Below, piece by piece: positions 22,833 through 35,349 of a DNA stretch of 64,000 bases. Under the pieces are notes generated by a model. That model worked only from the letters and a program-made list of their open reading frames with translations, was not told where the DNA came from and searched no databases. The stretch covers positions 1,178,001 to 1,242,000 of the forward strand of contig OU015524.1 of assembly GCA_907165065.1 (NCBI GenBank), given 5' to 3'. Both the position numbers and the translations under genes were made by a program. The stretch is from Caprimulgus europaeus (Eukaryota > Chordata > Aves > Caprimulgiformes > Caprimulgidae). Position 1 is the first letter of the stretch. The number at the start of each line of letters is the position of its first letter.

Positions 22833-25800
22833 TTAATATATATGTAAATAAGAGTTATTAGCAGAGATTGCATGTTTGGCTATAACTGTGGGTACCAGGA
22901 GATTACCCTGGGGATCCTTTAAACACTTCTCTTGTTTTATTCCACGTGAGAATGATAAGATTTTTATTGAATTAAATTTAGTTTTATTTAAATTATCTCA
23001 ATATGTACCCAGAAAGTGCCCATTTAAAGGAAAATGTGTATCTGATTTCAGAGACTCAGAACAGATACTTCTGTACTTCTCTTTGGCCACGAGGGAATAT
23101 GACAGGAACATTTTATTTCAATATTACTTTAATTAAGTAAGAGCTGATAGGGAAAGTGAGCAGTGCCCTGTAATGTGATGCGGACATTTCCTAACCTCCG
23201 AAGCAGCCTGTGGAAAGCTCTCTGTGTGTATCAGTTCCTGGGGTGAGCTGGAGCGGATGCTTTCTGAGTTTGTCATCTATTCCTGGTGTCCTGGCAGTAT
23301 TTTTCCTTATCAAATCCATAAGTTATGTCATATCTATTCCTGTTCTTCCTTCGAATCAGTCGAGGTTGGGGGTTTTTTTTCATTAGCTGTTATCCAATGG
23401 CACTTGTATTGCTGGCATTTGTATTTCTAGAAGAATTTGTGTGTCATTTTTGCATGCTTAGCACCTGCAACAAATGGGATTTAGGAGCTGATTTTGCATA
23501 GCCCATACCTCCAGCCCCGGCTCTGTGCCCACTGATGGAGCTGGAAGCCTGTGAGTGATCTCATGGCAGACACTCCGGAAGGAGCCTTGTGGGATCGCGC
23601 ACGGAGGAGCGTTCTGAGGTCTGCTTTGGACGGAGTGGTGCAGAGGCTATTTTGGTTGGGTGGTAAAGCACAACTGACTGCCTGCTTTAACTTCTGCATT
23701 ATTCATGGTTTCCCTCCAGAAACTGAGCGTGCAGCGAGTCAGGGCCAGTGGTTTGGGAAGGAGCTTTCGCACAAACCGTGCCTGAAGTTCTCTGCAATAG
23801 GAGCACTTCCCAAAACCTTAGGAAAATTAAAAGCCATGGGATTATATGGTATAAAACCTCCATTTTAACAGTACTGGGGGTTTTTTGTTCAGTTTTAGTC
23901 TTTATTGTGTTTTTCTAGGTCAGGTAGACAAGGCAAAGACGTGCTTGTGTTGCAGGGAGTGACAACTGGGATGTGCCAGGAAGAAACGCGTAAGGAAAGC
24001 CTGTCATGGAAAGGATGCAGTGGGATCTGTGTGCGGCACATGTGGTGTAGGAACACCACAGCTTGCTTTATTTAAAAGCAAACCAAACCCATCAAATAAA
24101 ACACAGGAAATTTGGGCTTCATCTGTACCATCCTTATGCTGAGCCTGGAGGAGGATGCCCTGCGGTCCTCAGGCCACGTGGGTCAGGCTGATGGGGTCGG
24201 ATCCTGGTAGCCTGGAGCAGGCACCAGCAGGGATGGGAGGGTAGGAGAGCAAGGCAGGTATCCATGGGGAATTCTGTGCAGGAATCAGCCAGCAGGTCGG
24301 TGTCCCCAGCACAAGAACTGCCTCATTCATGGCAGGGGAAGGAACATGCCGGGATCAAGCACAAAATTGGACGAGCTGGGTGTTCAAACTCATCATGTCC
24401 TTCTCAGCGTCTGCATTGCTGTTGCATAATGAAGAGGCTGGCAATGAATGTGTCTCTATTGCCAGAGAGCTGCTGGCTCTTTCCTTGGAGAAAAATCCAC
24501 TTAAAAAAAAAAACTGTAAGAAGAAAAAAAAATAATCAAGTTTTATAAAAACCCCATTGTATCTATATCTTGAAACTCTACCAACAATACTACCTTTGTG
24601 AGAACCTCCACCTCTTTCCATTGTCAGCTTTGCTAAGTGTAAGTGATTAGTTTCCTGTTCTTCATTCAGGTTTTTGGGCAGGAATTTCAGCTAATATAAA
24701 TGTCCCTCATGGGCCAGATTATGTCTCAGTATCTAATCTAACTTGAACATTGAGGTGACTTGGATTTTTTCCTGGTTTTATTTTTCTTGTAAATTTTCTT
24801 TTTATTTTCTTTCAATTCTGTTGTCTTTGGGAACTTTTATGTTGCAGAAAATAGTTTTCTGCATAAATAGGTAGTGGAAATTCTAAGAGTTCAAAGTTTT
24901 GTTTTCAGACTGACTTAAAAAGAAGAGTAATCATTTCAAATATACTCCAGAATGCAAATCAAAAAGAATCCCTAGCAGTTGATAAAGGAACATTTACAAA
25001 TTTCATTTTTCTTGAAACGTTGTGAAATAAAACAAAATCATATTAATACAATTTAAATAAAATAAATATAAAATCAAAGTTAAGTTAAAGAAACTGATAA
25101 TGAAAGTGAAATTTTTTTTCCTTAATGAAAAGTGTTTTATTTTGGAAAAATAAGTATTTTGGCATTAGTGGTGTAATTAGAATTAGACCTTTTTTGTGAA
25201 GCTTTACTTCAGAAAATTTAAAAACATTGTTGGAATTACCATAGTGGAATTTTTTTTCTTGTTTTGTTTTCCCAAAGTGGAATGTTCTGATGGAAATCTG
25301 TTTTCCTTTCATGCACTAGTTCAGAATGTAATGCCAATGCATCATTTAATGCTAGCTTCAGTCACTTGCTGAATTCTTCTCTCCTTACGACATTCCCCTG
25401 CTAAGGTCAAGGCTTGGGTTTTAGCGGTCAAGCAAACAGATTTTGGCCATTTATTTAGTGGCTAAATCAAGAATCCCAAGCTACCTGGATGTCAGGGACC
25501 CAGTAAGTCACAAGAAATGATGCCTTATTGCAAATGAAAGAGAAATGACCCTGCTGGCTACGTGCACTCCTTGGTTCCGGTGCTGAGGTGGGACTCACTG
25601 GAATGAAGCATCCAAGGTCTGGTTGATCCCAGCACCGTGAGCTGGTGGTGCTCTAGGATACAGCAACGTTGCCTGTAAAAATTAGTGCATTAATTCCTGG
25701 TTTTTTTGTATATTGGTGCAAACCTGCTTGTTACTTCCAGTTGCTGATGCCTCAAATCCATATAACTGGGAGAAGATTTCTTTGTAGATGGTAGGAAGTA

Positions 25801-26360
25801 CCAGTGCCTACGTGGATGTGCCTTTTCTGGTTTGGTATTACCAAATTAAGTGTCAGTTTGTGAAATATTTACTGTATCTGCAGAGCAGATGGAGTGGAAA
25901 TGCTCATGTGAGTAAATATTTGCCGTATATGGACTGCACAATCTGGCTGCATCCCTGCTTCTGCTCCACAATTTGTGCTTTTTAAACAGCAATGAAGAAG
26001 CCTCCAAAGATTCAGAGGTTCATTTGGGTTCTCATAAGCACCAAAAGCTTGGATGCTTTCCTCTGCCTCTTGAGGCTTTACAGTTTCTGTAAGAAGTTTG
26101 GTGAAAGCACTTTTCTGTGGGAATATAGCTCCTACTTTCAGTTCTCCTTCTGTCTGGGTGCAGAAGAAGTGGGATAGCAGGAGGTAACAGGGAACATTCG
26201 CTGCGTGTGTTCAGCCTCTGAACGCGTCGTACCGTTTAGATCTGGGTCAAGTGTGATGCTCAAGACAGGCAGTCTCATTTTTGCCTAAAACAACCTATTC
26301 TGTTCTGGGTGAGGTTTTTGTTTTATCTTGTTTTAAAATACCTAATTCTGTTCAAGACCC

Positions 26361-26383
26361 TATATAAGAGGAGCCATATTTGG
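26361..26383. promoter_or_regulatory. TATA-like box next to a perfect CArG box
   Basis: TATATAAG at 26361-26368 is followed after 5 bases by CCATATTTGG (26374-26383), an exact match to the SRF site CC(A/T)6GG. Read on the minus strand, the CArG box lies just upstream of TTATATAG. CArG boxes close to TATA elements are typical of muscle and immediate-early promoters. No exon follows on either strand that I can recognise, so this is a motif coincidence or a cryptic/alternative promoter. Confidence 0.25.
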
Positions 26384-29300
26384 CTGTTATCAGTTGAATA
26401 TGTTATCGATAAACTCATTTGCTGTCTCTTCTACTAGATAAGGAAAATTTCTAAACACATTCACCAAGTGAAAGAGGAGAGAAATAGGAAAGTGGGCTTT
26501 TTTTTTTTAAATTATACTTTTAAATTATTTTATTCTGAAGATTTATTAAAAGGAGAAGAAAACCCCCTAAAGTTCTGAAGGAATATTAACATAACATGCC
26601 TGTAACTCAAGCTGTGTTTAATGAGAGGTGCTGTTTTTTTCTGCCATGAGGGCTACAGTCCAATGAGTGATAGCTATGAAAGAGGTCACATACATATTCA
26701 TCAAATTCGACATGCACATGTAAACTGGTTTTAATAGGCCATGACAGCAGAAGTTGTGTCAGGCAAATAGCTGCACATGTGCTCGTTCCCTCGACTGGCA
26801 TATTTAGCCATTATCACTCTGGTATCCATGGATGAAATATTAGCTTGTTAACTTAAGACCATCAGTTGTTGCTGATGCTTAGTGGCAACCAAAAAAAGCA
26901 GAGATTCCCTCTGCAACTTTATTATATGCAGAGCTAGGATTGAATTATTACAATTTCATTGTAGTATTTCCATTTCCTTCCCTTATTTATTATGGAGGAT
27001 ATTTGTAAGTGATAAATTGGAATGCAGCTACAATATAAATAAAGGGACGATTGATTCGGAAATACTCCAAGGATTGGATCCTGTTATTTCCATGAATTTC
27101 TTGCACTGTTCTGATTGTACATTCAGAAGGGACAGTGTTGCTACAGCATTAATTTTTCCATGAGCACATAGCAGCGTGTATATTGACAGAAAAAAACCCC
27201 CAACAAACTCAAACCAAAAGAAAATATGGTCCTTCAGAATCCCCAGCGCAGCGAGGGGTGAATGACCACGCTCTGCCACGTGTAAATCAGCATGGCTACT
27301 GGGTCCTGCTGGTTTGTTTTGCCTGAGGTGTGGCAGTTGGGTCAATAGTTAACCTCTTTTTGTTACTCTCTTCTAGGAGTAGGGGAAAGGAATAGTAGGT
27401 GTTCATTTTCCCTTCTTTTAGGGGAATAGCATCTTCCTGCATTAGGAAAAAAGCAGAAAAACAGGCTTACTTAGACAACAGCTTTGCATTTTAAGAAGGA
27501 AAGTGTACTGTATTGCAGTCTTTTCCCCAGAGAGATTATTTAAAAGCTATAAAAAAAGATCTTGGCTGATGTGTGAGACTGGGCTGTGATGGTGTGTTTG
27601 AGACAGTGGCCTGGATTGCCACAGCAGCACATGTACCTTTGTGTGATGCTAGAGGGATGCACTGCTCCATAGAGCTAACTTACTGCTGTATTTGTGTTAA
27701 GAGACCTGGAGTGAAAGCTTGAACAGGGCAAAAAACCTAAAAAATAGAGTGAAACCTTTTGCATTCTAGTTATGTCTGCTGAGGTGTGAATGCTTCGCTT
27801 TTCCAGTGTGGTTCCCTCGCATTTCTTGAAGAGCTTTTGCAAATATCGAGAGCTAGTGAAAGCAGATGTCAAGCTTGGCCAAATTATGGTGTACTTGATT
27901 GTAATTTAAAAGTAATAAAACAAGTCAGCACTGAGGCAACTCATCTCAGTAAAGAAGGAAATAATTCCCTCTGTAAACAAGTCCCTCCCTCTCCATGTCG
28001 GATCAGGAGACTCAGCTGCCCAGGTCACAAGGACAAAGCTTGTAGGCGCACAGATGAGGTGTGGAAGGCAGGTTGTGAAGGGTGTCCTCTCCCAGCCTGT
28101 TGGCTCTTGGCATGGTGGAGGAAAGCTGGCAGGAAGCTTAAAACAGGTTTTTTTGGGGTTTTTTTTGGAGCCTTGCTGCTCCAGGCAGGTTTGATATCCA
28201 GATAAACAGACAGTGATTCCTGACAGTTGTCTTCATCTCTGAGCTGAAGGGCCTCTTCCTCATGGAGCTGGAGACACAGGGTCTCAGCGTCCAGGTCACT
28301 GGAAGATCAGTTTCTGAGTCTGAAGTCTTCCAGTGCAGTTCTACAGGGAGAGCCTAGCACAAGGGGTCGTGTGGGAGGCTCTTAGGTGCTGCTGTGCTAT
28401 AAATGAGGATAATTTAAGAGCAGAGACATTGGGAGCTGACACGAGTTAATCTTTTACTGTTGCTCTATTTTGTATTTGTCAATGCAGCAAGTCTGGCTTC
28501 AAATATTTTGAAAGAAGACCTGAGATTGCTTCAGTATAAACTGTGCAAGGAAAAGTCTATCCTATAAAAAGACTTTATCTTTTTATTAAAAAATGCACTA
28601 AGTCGTGGGAAAATATTCAAAATGAGGAATGATCTGATAAAACACATGAGAGGCTTGGCTTTGGCTCGTATGAACTCTTCTGAAAGACAAGGGACGTGTT
28701 TGTATATTTCTTATCAAACAACCCCAGATTTATTTATATCAATCATTCCTGTAACATGACATGTGAAATTAGCATTATTATTTAACTTTACATTGCTATC
28801 ACAGGCAACAAGCAGCATTGGTTTTGATCTTGTCTAGATGGAGGGGATGCTTTCCAAAAGTGCTTTGCAAGAAATGGGAGGACTGGCTGCTCTTCAGTAA
28901 TGCAGAGAGCAGCTTTTGCTTCCTCTGTGTTTAAGGAGCAATTTTTTTTTATGGTAGCCAGAAGAAGTGTTTTCAGAACTTCCTAGTCACATTGAGAGAC
29001 CTGTCCTTGGAGCAGGACAATGGTATGCTGCAGAACATCTTTGTCACAGAACAGCCTTTGAGGTTTTCTTCACTTTTCTGACCTCAAATCAACTTTCTGT
29101 CTTGAACATACACCAAAAACTTGAACTGTGTTCGTTCCAAAAGGCAAACGCATATGAGCTTGCAGGCGAAGCTGTTTATTTGACTTTGTTGTTGTTGTTT
29201 CCTTCCTGACAAGCTGTTTAGCCTCTTTGATTTATTGACCTGCTGAGTTAATTCATTATTGTGTATGTAGGGGTTAGAGGTGTGCTGTGTGGATTTTTCA

Positions 29301-30607
29301 GCTGTGGTATGGCCCCAGCGTTTGCAACTGGAAGGTGTAATTAGTAGATGAGGCAGCAAGAGCTGTTTGTACAGTCATTTTTGTGTGTGTTTTAATTGGA
29401 CTCAAGAAATACAGCAAGTCCATGGTTAATTATTATAAATATACATGATATTAAACTTTTTCCATAAGCTTCTGGGTCCATGACCCAGTGCTCCTTCAGT
29501 GATGTCCACGCAGCTTTGCTGCATAATCCCACATTGTTGGTGGGACGAAGGATCAGAAATGAAACAAACACAAAGTGATGGAGCCTGCAATTGGCTGCTG
29601 GGTGTAACAGGAAATCAGAATTGCTCAGTTTGTTAATTTTGAACAAAGCCTGCTGCTAGCCTGCCTGCAGAAAAGTTTTTATGCAGTAGCAGATGTCAAA
29701 ATAATGTGAAATAAAACCTGTTTATCTTGTTCTTTCTCCTCTCCTCTGAATCTCTACTCCTTTAATTAAAAAAAAATCTTCATCCTAACTTTTTAGAAAA
29801 AGCCTTTCAAGTGAGGCTGCCTTTCTGTAGCTGTCTCCAGTACTCATGGCCACCGAATGCCAGCCACGCCGTCCCAAACAACCGACACGGCGTTCCCTAA
29901 GGAATGAGCGCACACAGGGAAATGAAGCCTCAGGGGTTTCTCTCACTGCCCTGCCCAGCAGAAGCAGCCCTATATGCCAGTTCTGACCGCTTTTCTGGGT
30001 CAGTCAAATGACATTTGGCACATAGTTCCCTAAAGTTTATGGGGAGGGTTTTCTGATGACATGGCATGTGAAAGATGGTGTCTTGCATTTGTTTTTCCCT
30101 TCCCCACTGACTGCCGGGTCACTGTTGTCTGCTTGAACCTACACAGCGTGTGCACTATGTGAATTCACACTTCCTTGGCAAAGGCACCTCATCCAGAAAG
30201 CTCACTCCATAAATAACACGGGCTGTGCGTTTATTCTGCTCTGAAATGCTGTAAAAAATAAAAGGCTGCCTATCAAAGTTGTTTGTCTAATAATGGAGGA
30301 AGGGGACGATATTGTAAACACTGTCCAAATGAATTGTAGTAACCAGAATAAATGGTGGTTGCTGTTACTGAGCGCTGAGACTGAACCGAGGCCTTTCCAA
30401 ATACATCCCATGTGACTTTAATCCATTCCAGAGCCCAGGTCTTTTCCAGGCTTGGAAATTTGATGCTCCGAGGTGCTAAGCCCCCTCTATTGCTATAAGA
30501 AATCAATAGGGCAGCAGCCTGCTCAGCACCCCGCAGAGGTGATCAATCTGTGGCGGGTCTGGTCCTCCAGGCCTGATCCTGCACAGTGTTTCTGTCCACA
30601 CTTCATT

Positions 30608-30770
30608 CCGGGCGGGGATATACCGCCCTTCGCGGGGGGACCGCTCGCTGCCTTCGCATCAGCTCGTACGGGGGGTTCACGGCGCCAGGGCCTCGGTCTG
30701 CGCTCCCTTTTGATGTTGCTGCTTTTCTACTGCGCCTTCCTCGTTCCAGTCAACTCGAATAAGGCCCCGT
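30608..30770. promoter_or_regulatory. CpG-rich patch
   Basis: About 18 CpGs in 163 bp, flanked by CpG-poor sequence. It could be a small CpG island at an unannotated promoter or an intragenic island. A plus-strand open frame crosses it (30473-30829, 118 codons) but has no recognisable domain, and its composition follows the GC patch. Confidence 0.35.
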
Positions 30771-31112
30771 TTCTCTTTGTAAAATCGGTGGTTTATCTCC
30801 TTTTGGTGGACAAACATTCTGAGCACTGAACTTGTTAATAATAAGCTGTGCCTGGGGTTTAGAGGAATGTGTTTACAATGTATAAAAGAGACCGTAGAGG
30901 ATAAAGTTAAATTATATACAGCCAGAACTGATTTTATGTGAAAGTTTAATCCAGCAGGTGCAGAAACAGTAGGGTGGGGAAGAGGTGCAGGAAATAACAA
31001 AGCGAAACAAAAATGTTCTCAGCCATCAATATTGGCTGCCTTCGAGGGGGATGACTCCTGCCTCAGACAGCCCTTTCGACGCCACCACTTCAGGGGCAGA
31101 GAAGGAGCTCCT

Positions 31113-31175
31113 GGGAGGTGACACTCCAGCCTTTCCTAGCGGGGAGGTGACACCCCAGCCTTTCCTAGCGGGCAG
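31113..31175. repeat. 29-bp tandem repeat, two full units plus a partial third
   Basis: Unit 1 (31113-31141) and unit 2 (31142-31170) both read GGGAGGTGACA, C or T, CCCAGCC/TCCAGCC, then TTTCCTAGCG. They differ at about one position. A partial third unit (GGCAGGTG) follows. It lies between two CpG-rich patches. High identity suggests recent origin and possible copy-number variation. Confidence 0.93.
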
Positions 31176-31213
31176 GTGCTTTTGGCAATGATAATTTTCT
31201 CTCATTGCAGGGC

Positions 31214-31394
31214 AGCGGCGTTGCTGCTCCCTCACCTCGTCCTCGGCAGCCTGGAGAGAGCGGTAACCCGGGGCTGTGTGCGTGAGGGCCAGGGGCAGAG
31301 GCGGCTCCTGCCACCTCCCCAGCCCACCTCCCCGGCCCATCCGTCATTCCGCGGCCGGCAGAGGAGTGCCTCAGGTTGCACACCAAGCCCTCGC
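31214..31394. promoter_or_regulatory. CpG-rich patch
   Basis: About 14 CpGs in 180 bp, including CCGCGGCCGG near 31350. It lies 450 bp after the patch at 30608 and just before an AT-rich block (GATTAGTAATTATAA near 31398) and the duplicated element at 31455. No exon is evident in any frame. Confidence 0.3.
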
Positions 31395-31454
31395 TGAGAT
31401 TAGTAATTATAATATCAGTTTTCTCCCAATAGCTCTGACAGAATGGCACTGGTA

Positions 31455-31710
31455 GCAGAGGTGACTCAAAGTTTAGTAAGTCTTAGGGAAAGTTTACTGT
31501 CTCCTGCTGCTTTCTGTCCCACAAATTTAGCCTCTCTAATAACCAGCGCCGGCCACAAACAGTAGGAATCCTTTTCAATCATTATTAGCAACACTTCATT
31601 TCTGTCATATTTGACCCCTGGCAAGCTGCAGCCCAGCAAAGAGCATTCCCTGCAGAAAGTAACCAGACATCCAGGATTTACTCTGTGACAAATGACATTT
31701 TTAAGGGGCC
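31455..31710 (+). repeat. Unidentified duplicated element, copy A
   Basis: A roughly 255-bp sequence that recurs in the same orientation at 35085-35345. By hand alignment the two are about 80% identical with only a few small gaps. They start with a shared 22-base match and share further exact blocks such as AGTTTACTGTCTCC and GGAATCCTTTTCAATCA. I do not recognise it as CR1 or any other family. It may be an ancient interspersed repeat or a local segmental duplication. In the plus frame opening at ATG 31443 it stops at 31563, so it is not a shared coding unit. Confidence 0.85.
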
Positions 31711-32629
31711 TTAAAAAACACTGAGACAAATTCACAGCAGGAGTCTGGAAAGCCCTTTACCCGCCTCCAAAGGAGATAAGGGATAGCGTAGTCCTTACTT
31801 GGTAGCTCCCCATCTTCAGCTATTTCTTCTGTGTGACTTGATGCTTGCTGGTACCTCCAGTAGGACCCTGCTGCTCCCCTTCAGTGTCTGAAAAGCGTGA
31901 TGAGGTTGTGTTATATACTGAGAAGTTTCCTAACAGAAAAATGTCTTTCCTTCACCTAAATGTTTCCACTTGCAGCTCTTTCTGAGTAGTTCAGTAACCC
32001 CATTTTTACTGGGGAAAAAGCCATAAGCAGGTTGCTATGACCACCAAGCTAAGCTCTAGTCAATGCCTTAATTTAAAAAAAAAAATAAATTAGTTAATCA
32101 GGAAACTGGGTCTTAAATAAAACTCTGCTTAGCCCAAGAAACAAGGCATAGTGGGCTTTTATTTGCATGTTTGGTTTCTTGTAAAGACAGTTGTACATGG
32201 GGGACTGGTTGCAGACACCAGTATCCAGATAATTCACTGTTGCAAAGGTCTAAAATGAGTGCGACATGGACCTGAAAAAGGCGATCGGCGCAGAATGACT
32301 CTGCTGAGAGGTAGGAGCAGAATATGTAGGAGATGCACAGACTTCTCTTAGACACTTCAGCTCGGTAGTTCTGAGGTAGGTCCTGGTTGCTCAGTGAGAT
32401 CTACAGGGTGAAGGTAGGGCTGCAGTCTGGTAAATGTAATTAATAGATTAAAGAGTCAGGAGAAGATGTAGCAAGACAGAAAAGCCAGGGCTTTTGATGC
32501 CACTGCTTCTTACGTGCTCTTCCCCGCTGCTCTTCCTTCTTTGTTTCATTTCCTCACCCTGTGATTTACAGAGGGGGAGAAAAGAACAGCACCTTGTCCA
32601 GTGGTCTGTGGCCACTCAGAATCAGTGGC

Positions 32630-32740
32630 CATCGGGGTCACCCGGAGTGCTCGTGCGTGCACGATCGCAGCTCGCACGCTCTGCTGGGAGCAGGGAGCTC
32701 TGGGCGCGGCGGGCGCTGCCCTGACCGGGAGAGCCGCATT
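32630..32740. promoter_or_regulatory. CpG-rich patch
   Basis: About 15 CpGs in 110 bp, including GTGCGTGCACGATCGCAG near 32653. It is the third such patch within about 2.2 kb (with 30608 and 31214). Grouped small CpG-rich patches are common in GC-rich avian DNA, and none here is tied to an exon. Confidence 0.3.
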
Positions 32741-33444
32741 GTTTGCCCTTCTGTGATAGTTTCTGCAGCGCTCACAGTTGACATTTGAGCATATTTGGGA
32801 GGGTGTGTTGCAGCCACACCTCAGCCTGTGCCCACAGGCCTGTTGGCTCTCTGACCTGGGATCCTCCCTGGGAGCCAGGCTGAGGGCTGCTCTCGCTGTT
32901 CAGTGGGTGCACAGCCAGTGCATCCCCGCGGTAGTGATTTGATCTGTGAGGCTCTCTGCTTCGTGGCAGGATTCCCATGAGCAGGTTGGGAAGTGTGTCA
33001 GTGACTGGAGACAAAAGGGAGGGCTGCAAACCTGATTGCTTTTAGATCAAGAGCAAAAAACTTTACTCCAACCTGTGTGCTTTCCTTGCACAGTGCCTGC
33101 ACACTGACACTTCTGCGTGCAGAATGAGAGTTTCACCATAGTTTCTAGGCTTCTGTCTTCCAGCCAGTTTACATCTTTCTTGGCAAACCAGTTGTTGGCA
33201 CATTGAACTTCCTGGTGGCCCAGACAGCCTCCACAGGTAGGGTGGACTCATGGCTAGCACAGAATGACTGAGATCTGGTGAGCCCCTCAGCTGTGCAATG
33301 GAGTTTACCAGGGTTTGGGATTAGGTGGATGAATGTCCATGAGCTGCAAGGCTTGTACTTTTCAGTCACTGATGTAACATAAGTGTATGTTAAAGGGCAG
33401 CACAAAATGATGACCACTTGCAATAGATACCTGTGAGGGAGGAG

Positions 33445-33459
33445 AAAAAAAAAAAAAAA
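33445..33459 (+). repeat. A15 homopolymer run
   Basis: A run of 15 As. No AATAAA signal lies in the preceding 40 bases, so I do not read it as a retroposon tail. Confidence 0.9.
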
Positions 33460-35084
33460 CCATCAAGAATTGCTGCAGATCTGTGTGTATTTGGGGGCCT
33501 GAAAGTGAGTGCTCTTTGGAGTCTTTGATCCACATCTTGGCATTTTGCTGAAGAAGGCTAAGCTAGACTGATCAAAAAAGAGCAGTGTGAAGAGGGACCA
33601 ATTACTACTTGCAGTGTGCCATGTGAGATTGTCTCCTAGACCTCGATAAACTCTTAATAGACTGAAAATAGCCTAAGAAGGGCTAGGTTTTTTGCTGGGA
33701 TTGTATATATTGAATTGAAAGTATTTTGCAGCAGTCAAAGTCTACTTTCAAAGTATGTTTAAGTTCTCGTTCATCTTCTCCTTTGTGCTCCCTGTTGAGG
33801 CATATGGAGTGAGTAAACAGCATAAAAGAGATGATGTCTATCAGCAGATGCTGGTAGGGTCCGTGGTTTGTGCTGAGGTGGATCAGTTGAGAGCCTGGAT
33901 CAAACAAAGCGTGTCAGCCTTGCTGTTCAGCTGCAGCATCTGGGACAAGGTGTGGAACCTACCACTGCCCCCCACTTTACACCTTCCTTTTCCCTCCTCG
34001 GAGGCTCTAGGCTGATACACTTATTTAAACACCAAAATTTGTGCTGTTGGACAACCACCTTGGCTGAGGCAACCATTGCCCCAGCCCAAGTAACCCATCA
34101 TTGTGTTTTATTGGGTTGGTTTTCAGCTGGCTCAGGATCCTCAGCCACGTGGCCGTGCAAGCTCTCTGGTTGCAGTCAGGGAGAAGAGACCCATAAGGTC
34201 TGGAGGGACACCTGTACATCCAAGTAAAACCACAGGAGGACCCTGCACGTCCTCAGCATCATCACAATTGCAAAGCCCAGGAGATACCTGCTCTTTTAGT
34301 GCTTGGGCAGCTGGAGTCCACTCGCAGGAAAGACAGGTTTTCCTTAATTCTGGCTGGTTTTTCTCCTCCTTAATGTCCTTAATTGATTTTCTCTCAGTGT
34401 GACTAAGGGCTTGGATTACCAAGTTCCCTCAGAGCCTGAAGGTACAGGATACCTCTGGAGTCTCGAGGCATTGTAATTAGTCAGCTATAAGGAGAGATGT
34501 AGCCCAGCTGAACTATCAGCCACTCCTGGAGATTTGCAGTGGAGCGGTGCTGATCCCGCAGGATGCGAGACAGAACAGCCATTAACAGGAGTCAGGTCCT
34601 GCTGGGGAGGAGAGGTTTGCCTCGTGCCTAATGCCTCGAACGGGCATCCAGGAGACAGAAGCTGAATTCTCATTGCCTCAGCCTTGCTGCCTGCCCTAGG
34701 GTTGCCACTTGCTGTCTGAGCAGAGTGTCTGTGTGCCTGGGCAAAGCTGATTTTCCTTAGGGAGGCAAGGTGCCTGGCACGACCGAGCCCTGCTCCCGAT
34801 CGTTGCCGTCAGTATGAAGGTTCACAGCGAAAGTGGTTGGCTGGGTATTTGCCCTTCAGTCATGACTTTGTTTCTTGGGCTAACCCACAATGTGGAAGTG
34901 TTTTGAGCTTGTTGACTTGCTGCTATGCTAATGCTCATTCCCATGCTTCCATTCTTTCATTGTGTCGCTTCATTGGTGTGAAAATCTGCATCTTTACATT
35001 TCCAGTGATAGTCTGGTCCAGACTGAGTTAATATAAAGCTCTGTGGAGAAACAACAGGCCAGGCTAGTGTTAAAAGAGAAGGAA

Positions 35085-35345
35085 GCAGAGGTGACTCAAA
35101 GTTTAGAGAGCCTTAGAGCAAGTTTACTGTCTCCCATTGCTCTCTGTTCAACAGAGTTGGCCCATCTAAAACCAACAGTGGCCAGCAGCAGTGGGAATCC
35201 TTTTCAATCACCATTAGCAACACTTTTATTTCCATCATACTTGACCACAGCAGGCTGCATCCCAGTGAAGAGCATTCCTTTCAGAAAGCCAGCAGACATT
35301 CAAGTGCAGCGGATTTACTGTGTGAAAACGGCATTTTTAGGGGCT
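35085..35345 (+). repeat. Unidentified duplicated element, copy B
   Basis: This is the second copy of the element at 31455-31710, in direct orientation 3630 bp downstream at its start. Compared with copy A it has an insertion of about 7 bases near 35305 and a few single-base gaps. A plus-strand frame (35043-35360, 105 codons) stays open through it, but the matching frame in copy A ends at codon 41. Differences between the copies fall in all codon positions, so coding is not supported. Confidence 0.85.
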
Positions 35346-35349
35346 TCTG

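Larger units (their letters stand above)
21778..30600. other. Unique noncoding stretch, AT-rich
   Basis: About 8.8 kb with no recognised mobile element and no supported exon. AT-rich low-complexity patches lie at about 24501-24535 (A runs) and 25023-25095 (A-rich), and a G/T run at 28147-28168. A plausible acceptor precedes a 28-codon open segment at about 28485-28566, but it matches no known protein and is not called. Candidate motif groups at 22779 and 26361 are listed separately. Confidence 0.55.
31715..35080. other. Unique sequence between the two duplicated elements
   Basis: About 3.4 kb with no recognised repeat family and no exon. It contains a CpG-rich patch (32630-32740) and an A15 run (33445-33459). 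No CR1 is present. The two element copies flank it in direct orientation. Confidence 0.5.

Noticed and set aside
28485..28566. Possible terminal exon of about 28 codons after a plausible acceptor
   Set aside because: No recognised protein, and the acceptor-like sequence is common in AT-rich DNA.
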